From an uncultured Collinsella sp. (lineage in GTDB: Bacteria > Actinomycetota > Coriobacteriia > Coriobacteriales > Coriobacteriaceae), in assembly GCA_900542325.1 (NCBI GenBank), contig UQMY01000013.1, forward strand, positions 1-60,922: a DNA stretch of 60,922 bases, written 5' to 3'. The notes beneath the pieces were generated by a model. It was not told where the DNA came from. It worked only from the letters and a program-made list of their open reading frames with translations, and did not search any database. The translations under genes were made by a program, and so were the position numbers. Below are positions 25,576 to 32,766 of the stretch, piece after piece (within the stretch, counting starts at the first letter, position 1; each line of letters begins with the position of its first letter).

Positions 25576-25669
25576 CTCCTGGGATTCGGGCCACTCAGCA
25601 GATTGATGCCCGATCATAATTCCCAGGAGAAGGGCAAGGGCTCATCAAGGCTGCCGTGCTGAGCGGCAG
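25576..25669 (-). promoter_or_regulatory. Structured 5' leader, candidate riboswitch, of the P-type ATPase
   Basis: Stem A: 25576-25584 pairs with 25621-25629 (9 bp) and 25587-25591 with 25608-25612 (5 bp); it occludes the Shine-Dalgarno AGGAGG. Stem B: CTGCCG/CGGCAG, 25651-25656 with 25664-25669, loop 25657-25663. The loops of A (25594-25600) and B are complementary over 7 nt. A third pairing, 25603-25611 with 25638-25648 (one 2-nt bulge), would break stem A and free the ribosome site. I cannot match it to a known riboswitch class. Confidence 0.55.
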
Positions 25670-25913
25670 TTGATAGTGGAGCTATGGTACCCCAAAGCGA
25701 CGCGTCTAGCCAAAACAATCGGTTTGGAAATATGGTCCGCACGCAACGGTGCAGACCGTGTGATGCTCAACATTGGTAAAACGTTTTTTCTTCGGCACAT
25801 CGCCAAACTGACATATCGCCCAGATAGCAGCGGTTGGAGTGGTTGGTAAAGATTTTTCATATACCGTTTTTCCCGCAAAAAATGAACTTCCATTTCGGCA
25901 TACGGTCGATTTT

Positions 25914-25944
25914 TTGGGGTATTCGGTCGGCATTTCGTTATAAT
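25914..25944 (+). promoter_or_regulatory. Probable promoter of pyk
   Basis: A perfect -10 TATAAT at 25939-25944 lies about 64 bp before the start codon. The -35 (TTGGGG, 19-nt spacer) is poor. The rest of 25680-25910 shows no gene; TTGGTAAA followed by a T run occurs twice (near 25773 and 25845) without clear meaning. Confidence 0.55.
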
Positions 25945-26007
25945 CATCTCGGTTTTATTTCTTATGGTTTATCTATCAGCGCAAGACGATGTCAGATGGA
26001 GGTCTGA

Positions 26008-27468
26008 ATGTACAAGCGCACTAAGATTGTATGCACCATGGGTCCCGCCTGCGATAGCGACGAGACCATCCGCGAGATGATCAAGGCGGGCATGAACGTC
26101 GCCCGTTTTAACTTCTCGCACGGCTCCTACGACGAGCACCACGGTCGCATCGAGCGCGTCCGCCGTATTTCCAAGGAGCTCGGTCTGCCTGTCGGCATCC
26201 TGCTCGACACCAAGGGCCCCGAGGTCCGCACCGGCCTTCTGGTCGACGGCAAGAAGGTTGCCGTCAAGACCGGCGATAAGATCGTCGTCACCGCTCAGCC
26301 CACGTCCGAGGATTTCCACGGCACCGCTGAGCACATCTCCCTCGACTACCTGGCTCTGCCTTCCGAGGTCGAGAAGGGCTCCCTCATCCTGATCGATGAC
26401 GGCCTGGTTGCCCTCGAGGTCGAGTCCGTCAGTGGCCAGGACATGACCTGCGTCGTTAAGAACGACGGCCTGATCGGCGAGCGCAAGGGCGTCAACATGC
26501 CCAACGTCAACATCTCGCTGCCCGCCATCACCGAGCGCGATCGTCAGGACATCCTCTTTGGCCTGACCGAGAACATCGACTACATCGCCGCTTCCTTCAT
26601 CCGTGACGGCGAGTCCGTCCGCGGCATCCGCGAGCTTTGCCGCGAGAACGGCGGCGAGCACGTGACGATCTTCCCGAAGATCGAGTGCGCCTTGGGCGTC
26701 GAGAACTTCGACGAGATTCTCGAGGCTTCCGACGGCATCATGGTCGCCCGTGGCGACCTGGGCATCGAGATCAAGCCCGAGCTCGTTCCGCACATCCAGA
26801 AGGAGATCATCGCCAAGTGCAACGCGGCCTACAAGCCCGTTATCACCGCTACGCAGATGCTCGACTCCATGCAGCAGAACCCGCGCCCGACGCGCGCCGA
26901 GGTTGCCGACGTTGCTAACGCCATTTATGACGGCACCGACGCCGTCATGCTGTCCGGCGAGTCCGCTGCCGGTAAGTACCCGGTCGAGGCCGTCAAGATG
27001 CAGGCCAGCATTGCTCTCGAGACCGAGAAGTATCTCCCGGCCCACGCTCCGCTCGAGGTTCCGGCCGATGCTCACGGCACCCGCGTTGTCAACAACGTTG
27101 TGGGTATGTCCGCTGTGAACATGGCCACCACCGTTGGCGCCAAGTGCATCACCGTGCCGACAACCACCGGTCGTACCGCTCGCCTGATCTCGCACTTCCG
27201 TCCCAACATGCCGATCTGCGCGTTCTCCCGCCACGAGTGGGCCGTCCAGCAGATGATCATGTACTGGGGCGTTATCCCGCACCAGGCCGAGATTACCCAG
27301 GGCACCGTCAACGGCACGATCGTCAAGGCGATCGAGACCGCTAAGGAGCTCGGCTACGTCGAGGCCGGCGATCTGACCGTCGCCACCGCCGGCGATCCCC
27401 GCATGAGCGTCCAGCTCGAAGACAAGGTCTCCTCGACCAACGTCGCTTACGTCGCTCAGGTCCGCTAA
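26008..27468 (+). CDS. pyk: Pyruvate kinase
   Basis: Transfers phosphate from phosphoenolpyruvate to ADP, the last step of glycolysis. It starts KRTKIVCTMGPACDSDE, has NFSHGSYDEH, DTKGPEVRTG, the catalytic region FPKIECALGVENFDEILEAS, MVARGDLGIEI and ATQMLDSMQQNPRPTRAEV. A C-terminal domain of ~130 aa completes 486 residues, so there is no extra PEP-utiliser domain. GGAGG precedes the ATG. The codon choice is strongly biased to a few codons, as expected for a highly expressed gene. A terminator follows. Confidence 0.98.
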   Translation: MYKRTKIVCTMGPACDSDETIREMIKAGMNVARFNFSHGSYDEHHGRIERVRRISKELGLPVGILLDTKGPEVRTGLLVDGKKVAVKTGDKIVVTAQPTSEDFHGTAEHISLDYLALPSEVEKGSLILIDDGLVALEVESVSGQDMTCVVKNDGLIGERKGVNMPNVNISLPAITERDRQDILFGLTENIDYIAASFIRDGESVRGIRELCRENGGEHVTIFPKIECALGVENFDEILEASDGIMVARGDLGIEIKPELVPHIQKEIIAKCNAAYKPVITATQMLDSMQQNPRPTRAEVADVANAIYDGTDAVMLSGESAAGKYPVEAVKMQASIALETEKYLPAHAPLEVPADAHGTRVVNNVVGMSAVNMATTVGAKCITVPTTTGRTARLISHFRPNMPICAFSRHEWAVQQMIMYWGVIPHQAEITQGTVNGTIVKAIETAKELGYVEAGDLTVATAGDPRMSVQLEDKVSSTNVAYVAQVR

Positions 27469-27497
27469 ATCGTACTTGCAAGCATGTTTGCATTGCA

Positions 27498-27534
27498 AAG
27501 GGCCCGGAAGGCTTCGCCTTCCGGGCCCTTTTTC
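27498..27534 (+). terminator. Terminator of pyk
   Basis: AAGGGCCCGGAAGG, loop CTTCG, CCTTCCGGGCCCTTTTT: a perfect 14-bp stem. Confidence 0.95.
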
Positions 27535-27710
27535 TGTGTCAATGCCGGCACACGGCAAAACACACACCCATTTCTTTACCAAAAGCGCGAAATCCACCTT
27601 TCGAGGCCCAAAAATAAAGTCCCAAGCGCTAAAAGTGTTCGCCCGATGGCGAAACCACACCTTACCCGACGCTGCTAAATCGTTTTAGCAAAAGCCAGAT
27701 CGACCGCGTT

Positions 27711-27838
27711 TTCGGAAGTATGCGGCAAATTCTGAGACCTCCGAGCACACCCCGTTTTTTCGCAACAAAATGCCTGATAAACTGGCCTCAAAAGCCAGGT
27801 CTGCTCACAGGGTTCAGATTTTGCCGCATACTTCCGAA
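27711..27838. repeat. Large inverted repeat upstream of the nuclease-like gene
   Basis: Arms 27711-27735 and 27814-27838 are inverted copies matching in 24 of 25 bases (core CGGAAGTATGCGGCAAA), and weaker pairing continues inward for about 18 bp. It ends 52 bp before the start of the 357-aa gene. Of the rest of the 27535-27889 gap, only a small palindrome GCTAAATCGTTTTAGC (27675-27690) stands out. Confidence 0.85.
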
Positions 27839-27889
27839 TTGACGCTGGCATCGCACGGTCCAAAAGCACATTTCGACCAGGAGGATATC

Positions 27890-28963
27890 ATGGACCTGAC
27901 GCTATGCGGTCAATCCGCTTTTTACTATCACCGTATCCCGCCGCAGGTATTAGGGCTTTACCCCGCCATTAGCCTTGGCAATATGGATCGCAGATGTTGC
28001 GGCCTCGGAAGTCATGCAGTTGTAAAAGACCTACTTCACGCACCGCTTCACAGGTTTGTATTCACTCGAGCACAATCCGGGTCGCGAAGCCTGTTTAAAT
28101 CGCACCTCCTGACCCAAGAGCCGCCTCCCGGGTCGTTTAGGCAAACTGAACATGGATTTGATGTCACGTCGCCCGAGTTTACGCTGCTCAGCCTTGCTAC
28201 GCAGGTCTCACGCAACCAGCTACTCATGGCTTGCTACGAGATGTGCGGCTCCTTTGCAGTGTTTAAGCCCTGCGAGCGAACGCAACAACAACTTGATGAA
28301 GCTATTTCGCTTAAGCTCATTCCACCCAACTGCTGCTGGGAGCGTGTTGTCGACACCAAGGGCAATGACACCAATTTGTGGAAGCGCCCGCCGCTCCTCA
28401 GCGCGGCGGATATCGCCGCGTTCGCCAAGCAGGCTGCAGGCCTGCGCGGCGTTAAACAACTGCGCTGGGCGGCCGAGCACATGACGGGGCAGACCGCCTC
28501 GCCCTTCGAAGTCCAGACGTCCATACTCATCTCGCTCCCCCGCGACGAGGGCGGCTTGGGCATCGACATCACCAATAACGCGCGCATCCCGCTCAGCGAA
28601 GCTGCACGTTCGCTGTATAACAAAACCTGCTGTTACGCCGATATCCTCATCGAAAGCGCCACCGACAGCATGGGCGTCATTCTGGAATGTCAAGGCCGCT
28701 CAGCCCACGACAGCGAAGCCGCGAGCCTCTCCGATGCCGAACGCGCCACCGCACTCACGAGCATGGGCTACGACGTCATCCAAATCACCTATGACCAGAT
28801 TAAGGATAAGAAAAGCTTCGACCACATAACCGAGCTCATCCATAAAAAGGCTGGGCTTCCCTACACCCCAAAGACCAAACAGGAGCGTACTGCCGAAGAT
28901 ACCCTGCGGCAAGAGCTATTTGTCGATTGGGTTGAGCTATTCACTGTCAAGCCGGCCAGCTAG
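27890..28963 (+). CDS. Hypothetical protein with VSR/DUF559-like C-terminal domain
   Basis: 357 aa, cytoplasmic, no known name. The C-terminal ~100 residues (ADILIESATDSMGVILECQG, then RSAHDSEAASLSDAERATAL and GYDVIQITYDQI) have the order of motifs seen in very-short-patch-repair/DUF559 endonucleases: acidic residue, E-x-Q/D-G, H, D-x-x-R, then G-[YF]-x-V-x-x-[IV]-T. The N-terminal half (SAFYYHRIPPQV, SPEFTLLSLATQVS) resembles AbiEi-type proteins only loosely. The gene at 53236-54339 is a paralogue. AGGAGG precedes the ATG at 27890. A large inverted repeat lies just upstream. It ends 4 bp inside a convergent gene. Confidence 0.65.
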   Translation: MDLTLCGQSAFYYHRIPPQVLGLYPAISLGNMDRRCCGLGSHAVVKDLLHAPLHRFVFTRAQSGSRSLFKSHLLTQEPPPGSFRQTEHGFDVTSPEFTLLSLATQVSRNQLLMACYEMCGSFAVFKPCERTQQQLDEAISLKLIPPNCCWERVVDTKGNDTNLWKRPPLLSAADIAAFAKQAAGLRGVKQLRWAAEHMTGQTASPFEVQTSILISLPRDEGGLGIDITNNARIPLSEAARSLYNKTCCYADILIESATDSMGVILECQGRSAHDSEAASLSDAERATALTSMGYDVIQITYDQIKDKKSFDHITELIHKKAGLPYTPKTKQERTAEDTLRQELFVDWVELFTVKPAS

Positions 28964-29808
28964 CAGCTAGCGATCAGGGGCAACGCGGGCACACCGGGTG
29001 ATGCAATTCGAGCGGCAAAGCCTGCCTCGGTTAGCTCGATGACCTCGTTAAACGTTGCATCGAAGAACTCCTCGGTTAGCAGGCGATACGGCGGATGATC
29101 GGGCTCGCCGGGGTTTTCGCGTACAATCTCGTGCATGACGCCGATGGTCTTGAGCACATACTCCTTATGGATGGGATACTGCCCAAAACGCGTCGCAGCG
29201 GTATACAGGCGATCGGTCGCACGCGGGATGGAAACAATGCCCAGCGTCTTTCCAAACCAGTCAAAATCGCCCTGCTTTTTAATGCGGAATTCCTCGCACG
29301 GCCTGCCACCGTGTGCTTCCAGATACTGGTTCACACGCGTGTTCCATACCGTGTCGGCCACCAGATGCGACCAGACGCCCAGCGTTAAATCGAGCAGCGA
29401 CTGCGCCACATCTTCGGACGCAAGCGAGAACTCACAGGCGCCGGGACCGGCAACCGGCTCGGCGTCCTTGTAACGTTGGGGATAATGCACCCGATTGAGT
29501 CGCTCGCGCTCCTCGATAATCGAGGTCGCCGCGGCCGGCGCACCGGTGGGAGAACTTTTAAGCAACGGTGCCACATAGGTATCCCAGAACTCATGCTCGC
29601 GAGGCTTAGGGATGGGCTCAGGCTTGGCAAAGTGTGTAATGCGGTACGGGATGGGATCGGCGATGCCGGGGACCATATAGCCCACGAAGATATCCGGAAC
29701 CACGCAACCAAACAAAAAGGCATTGCGGTCGCGCACGCTATTGGCAAGCGCACCGGTGCGCTCCAGCAAACGCTCCGTCTGAGCGATATGAATGTTCCAG
29801 CTTGGCAT
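28960..29808 (-). CDS. Zinc-dependent phospholipase C-like protein
   Basis: 282 aa. The start MPSWNIHIAQTERLLERTG and GCVVPD with a later GVWSHLVADTVWN fit the Zn_dep_PLPC family (PF00882), in which Trp, His and Asp residues bind zinc. There is no signal peptide, so unlike secreted phospholipases it probably acts in the cytoplasm; substrate unknown. The ATG at 29808 is preferred because GGGGGTGG precedes it. The 3' end overlaps the convergent nuclease-like gene by 4 bp. Confidence 0.75.
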   Translation of the reverse strand: MPSWNIHIAQTERLLERTGALANSVRDRNAFLFGCVVPDIFVGYMVPGIADPIPYRITHFAKPEPIPKPREHEFWDTYVAPLLKSSPTGAPAAATSIIEERERLNRVHYPQRYKDAEPVAGPGACEFSLASEDVAQSLLDLTLGVWSHLVADTVWNTRVNQYLEAHGGRPCEEFRIKKQGDFDWFGKTLGIVSIPRATDRLYTAATRFGQYPIHKEYVLKTIGVMHEIVRENPGEPDHPPYRLLTEEFFDATFNEVIELTEAGFAARIASPGVPALPLIASC

Positions 29809-29887
29809 AGCCACCCCCATAAAAACCTGGATAACTATACCATCACGGCAAAGCCGCGCGGGCGGCTACGCACGCTCTACGCAGCAA

Positions 29888-30658
29888 CTAGTCCGTAGCA
29901 CCGCTTTCGGTTCCATACGACGGCGAAGGCGCCTCGACCACATGGTGGTATCGATCGATATAGATTGCACGGGCACCCAGGCGTCGCACCAAATCCTGGT
30001 GATGTGTGCTCATCAAAACCGTCTTACCCGCCGCAACGTAGGCCAGCAAAAAGTTGACCACGATGTCGCACGAGTCCTCGTCAAGTCCGTTGGTAGGCTC
30101 GTCGAGCACCAGGATATCGGGGTTCATCGACACCACCGCAGCCAGCGCCACGCGCTTCTTTTGCCCGCCCGAGAGCTGATAGGGCGAGGCATCGACCAGG
30201 TCGGCAACTTGAAACAGTTCCATGGCATCGCATACGCGGCGCTCGAGCTCGTCTGCCGGCAGCCCCATTTGAGCCGGTCCAAAAGCGACCTCCTCACCAA
30301 CCGTGGCGCAGAACAGCTGGGCATCGGCGTTTTGAAATACGAAGCCTACACGCTGGTGGAACTTCTGGGCGGCAGTAGAATCCTTCAGATACGCCGCATC
30401 GACCACGCGTCCGTCAAACAGGTATGCGCCGGCATCCGCGAGCTCAAGGCCATTGATAAGGCGCATGATCGTCGTCTTGCCGCAGCCGTTGGGCCCGAGT
30501 AGAGCAACGAGCTCGCCGCGATCGACCTGCAGTGACACGCTGTCGACAACTGTATGCCCCGCATAGGAAAACGCCACGTCGCGAAACTCGATGAGCGGCG
30601 TGATCTCGGTGCCGGCAGCACCGCTCGCACCCATCGCGTTATTCGTATCGTTTGCCAA
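29888..30658 (-). CDS. cbiO: ECF transporter ATPase (CbiO-like)
   Basis: The ATPase of an energy-coupling-factor transporter. Walker A GPNGCGKTT, Q-loop FVFQNADAQLF (typical of cobalt/nickel and other ECF ATPases), signature QLSGGQKKRVALA, Walker B ILVLDEPTNGLD and switch His in STHHQDLV. 256 aa, one ATPase only, so it likely acts as a homodimer. The start appears to be TTG at 30658; ATG at 30634 is an alternative. Last gene of the cbiM-cbiQ-cbiO operon. Confidence 0.93.
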   Translation of the reverse strand: MANDTNNAMGASGAAGTEITPLIEFRDVAFSYAGHTVVDSVSLQVDRGELVALLGPNGCGKTTIMRLINGLELADAGAYLFDGRVVDAAYLKDSTAAQKFHQRVGFVFQNADAQLFCATVGEEVAFGPAQMGLPADELERRVCDAMELFQVADLVDASPYQLSGGQKKRVALAAVVSMNPDILVLDEPTNGLDEDSCDIVVNFLLAYVAAGKTVLMSTHHQDLVRRLGARAIYIDRYHHVVEAPSPSYGTESGATD

Positions 30659-30702
30659 AACGCCGCCCTTCCCTACTCACATCGACAGTTCGACCGTCCG
30701 CG

Positions 30703-31539
30703 CTACAACACCGCGCACAACACGACGAGCAACGCCACAACGGCCGCGTAAACGGCATCGTGCCAGCCAAACCCGGCGCGCGCGGGCGCCGGATACGCAC
30801 CGGCAAAGCCGCGACAAAGCATAGCCTCGTCCATCGCGCGGCTGCATTCCATCGCCTTGATAAACGTCATGCCCATGATACCCGCCAGCGAGTCGGTGCG
30901 CGAAAAACCCGCAGGCGCGGATCCGACGCTGCGCAGCATGACCGATTCGCACAGATCGTGCGCTGTGCGTCCCAGCACCTCGATATGCTTGAGCGCCATA
31001 TCAAACGTAAAGATAACTTCGTCGGGCAGATGCAGCATCTTGAACGCCGCCGACATGCGGCTCCAGGTAAGCGTCCACGAAACGCCCAGTACCAGCGACA
31101 CATTAATGAAGGTCTTGAGCGCGATCTTGAGCATGGCGCCCGTGGCAGAAGCGCCCAGCAGCAGAGCAGGCAGCGCCAGAACCACTGCGAGTCCCGCGGC
31201 GCCGAGCGCCGGCACAAAGGTCGCGCGCAGCCCGCGTACAGGGCGCGCGGCAACGAGCACCAGCGCGATAGCCGCCATCAACATGAGATACAGCGGGCTT
31301 TGCGTCAGACACACGCACAGGACGCAAACGAACATCCCCACCAGGCGCACCGGAGCCGAAACGCAAGAAAAGGCGCGGTCGACCATCGACCCGCCCTCGT
31401 GCGCGCCTCCACCCAGGCGAACCCGCTCAAGCAGGCTCGCCAGGTGCAGGACGTTCTTTTGCATCACGCGATGCCGAGCCCCCACGGGCTCATATCGCTC
31501 CTCGGCCGCAAGCCAGCTAGGCAGCTCGGCTATTGCCAT
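30703..31539 (-). CDS. cbiQ: ECF transporter transmembrane T component (CbiQ-like)
   Basis: 278 aa with about five hydrophobic segments and the EcfT coupling motifs: SRMSAAFKMLHLPDEVI and the A-R-S/G like MLRSVGSAPAGFSRTDSLAG and later AMDEAMLCRGFAGAYP. It links the substrate-binding CbiM to the CbiO ATPase. The ATG at 31539 overlaps the cbiM stop by 23 bp; a GTG two codons upstream is possible. Confidence 0.88.
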   Translation of the reverse strand: MAIAELPSWLAAEERYEPVGARHRVMQKNVLHLASLLERVRLGGGAHEGGSMVDRAFSCVSAPVRLVGMFVCVLCVCLTQSPLYLMLMAAIALVLVAARPVRGLRATFVPALGAAGLAVVLALPALLLGASATGAMLKIALKTFINVSLVLGVSWTLTWSRMSAAFKMLHLPDEVIFTFDMALKHIEVLGRTAHDLCESVMLRSVGSAPAGFSRTDSLAGIMGMTFIKAMECSRAMDEAMLCRGFAGAYPAPARAGFGWHDAVYAAVVALLVVLCAVL

Positions 31540-32599
31540 GAGCACCGCTTTCCTTGACCGTCAGCGAGACCAGGCGGAATGCGATGGTAAGCACCGCCAC
31601 GCCAATCACGCCCGAAAGGATATACATCGCGGCCTGGCCGGCAAAGCCAAGGCCCTGCTCCTCGGAATAGACCTGCAGGTAGTCGCCCGTGGGCAGCGCA
31701 TCGGCAAAGGTCGGAGCATCGAGGCCGACCGAAGCCTGCAGGCTGTCGTCACCAGCCCCCTGAACGGCGGTCGCGGCGCCCTCAGCGTCCCACTCGCCCC
31801 AAGCGTCACCCGTGGCCAAAAGGCCCAGCGGCGTGGCCACGATAAGCACGGCGACCAGGATAAGCGTGGGGATTAGGGAAGCCTTCTTGGCGGTACCATC
31901 GGCGGCAAGCTGGCCATCGACGGCCTCGGGCCCGACGATAATGCTCGGCGCCGTCTTCTTAATGAAACCGTAGATGGCGGCCGTCGCCACGCCCTCGATC
32001 ACGCCGGCAACCAGCATATGCGGAATCAACATGGCCGGAATAGCCACGGACAGTGGGAAGGGGCAGTACAGCGGCGCGCCCGAAACGTTGGTAAAGAGCA
32101 TCGGCTGAATACCAAACTCGATTGCCGCGCACAGGGCCGCCAGGCACAGGCCGACCCAACCGCTCACGACGGCAGAAACCGAGGTGCCCCAGCTCTTGTC
32201 GTGCAGACGACTGTTGAGCGCACCGAACACGATAGCAGCGACAAACGGCAGCACAAAGGCCATGTTAAAGCAGTTGGCGCCAAACGACAGAACGCCGCCG
32301 TCGCCAAACAGCAGCGCCTGCAGCGCCAGCGCGACCGAAACCGCGATGGCAGCGGCCTCGGGACCCAGCAGCAGTGCGATGAGCGCACCGCCGACGGCGT
32401 GACCCGTGGTGCCGCCGGGCAGCGGCACGTTGAACATCATGAGCAAAAAGGAGAACGCGGCGCAGATGCCCAGAAAAGCCATGTGCTCGCGATCGAGCGT
32501 GGCGCGCACCTTCTTGATGCAGTGAACCCAAACGGGCACCATCGCCACCGCCATGACGGCATCGGTCTGCGGGGACAGATAATTATCTGGAATGTGCAT
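31517..32599 (-). CDS. cbiM: ECF transporter substrate component CbiM with CbiN-like C-terminus
   Basis: Takes up Ni2+ or Co2+. The N-terminus MHIPDNYLSPQTD keeps the essential His2 of CbiM/NikM, and GGTTGHAVGGALIALLLGPE is the conserved metal-site region. A second part (about residues 240-350) has two membrane helices around a periplasm-side loop, like a fused CbiN/PDGLE domain, which explains why no separate cbiN is present. GGGAGG precedes the ATG at 32599. Nickel or cobalt cannot be decided from sequence alone; the palindromic operator upstream hints at nickel control. Confidence 0.92.
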   Translation of the reverse strand: MHIPDNYLSPQTDAVMAVAMVPVWVHCIKKVRATLDREHMAFLGICAAFSFLLMMFNVPLPGGTTGHAVGGALIALLLGPEAAAIAVSVALALQALLFGDGGVLSFGANCFNMAFVLPFVAAIVFGALNSRLHDKSWGTSVSAVVSGWVGLCLAALCAAIEFGIQPMLFTNVSGAPLYCPFPLSVAIPAMLIPHMLVAGVIEGVATAAIYGFIKKTAPSIIVGPEAVDGQLAADGTAKKASLIPTLILVAVLIVATPLGLLATGDAWGEWDAEGAATAVQGAGDDSLQASVGLDAPTFADALPTGDYLQVYSEEQGLGFAGQAAMYILSGVIGVAVLTIAFRLVSLTVKESGAHGNSRAA

Positions 32600-32654
32600 G
32601 TATGCCTCCCGATTGTCGGCACGCAATCGCAGCGCCGTTTGAATCACCTTGATA

Positions 32655-32682
32655 GTGTTACGTATTGATAGATTCGTAACAC
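32655..32682 (-). promoter_or_regulatory. Palindromic operator of the metal-uptake operon
   Basis: GTGTTACG, 12-bp spacer, CGTAACAC: a perfect 8-bp dyad between the promoter and cbiM. The long-spaced dyad is of the NikR type in architecture, though the half-site differs from the Escherichia coli GTATGA. No regulator gene lies nearby. Confidence 0.55.
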
Positions 32683-32692
32683 GCCGCCGGCT

Positions 32693-32720
32693 ATCATAGC
32701 AAACGGCGCACTGCCAACAA
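32693..32720 (-). promoter_or_regulatory. Candidate promoter of cbiMQO
   Basis: On the minus strand TTGTTG (32715-32720), 16-nt spacer, TATGAT (32693-32698). The -35 lies within the loop of the pheT terminator hairpin; the operator at 32655-32682 lies just downstream of the -10. Confidence 0.5.
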
Positions 32721-32736
32721 AGCAGTGCGCCGTTTT
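32701..32736 (-). terminator. Terminator of pheT
   Basis: AAACGGCGCACTGC, 7-nt loop, GCAGTGCGCCGTTT: a perfect 14-bp stem 31 bp after the pheT stop, with only a short T run on the minus strand. Confidence 0.75.
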
Positions 32737-32766
32737 GCAATACATTCGTCACAGACGCAAGCGATC

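Noticed and set aside
25576..25669. Identification of the leader as a yybP-ykoY or M-box riboswitch
   Set aside because: I could not find the conserved core sequences of either class by eye, so I left it unnamed.
25969..27660. 563-aa frame antisense to pyk
   Set aside because: Low-complexity Asp/Gly/Leu/Val content and complete overlap with a certain pyruvate kinase gene; a codon-bias artefact.
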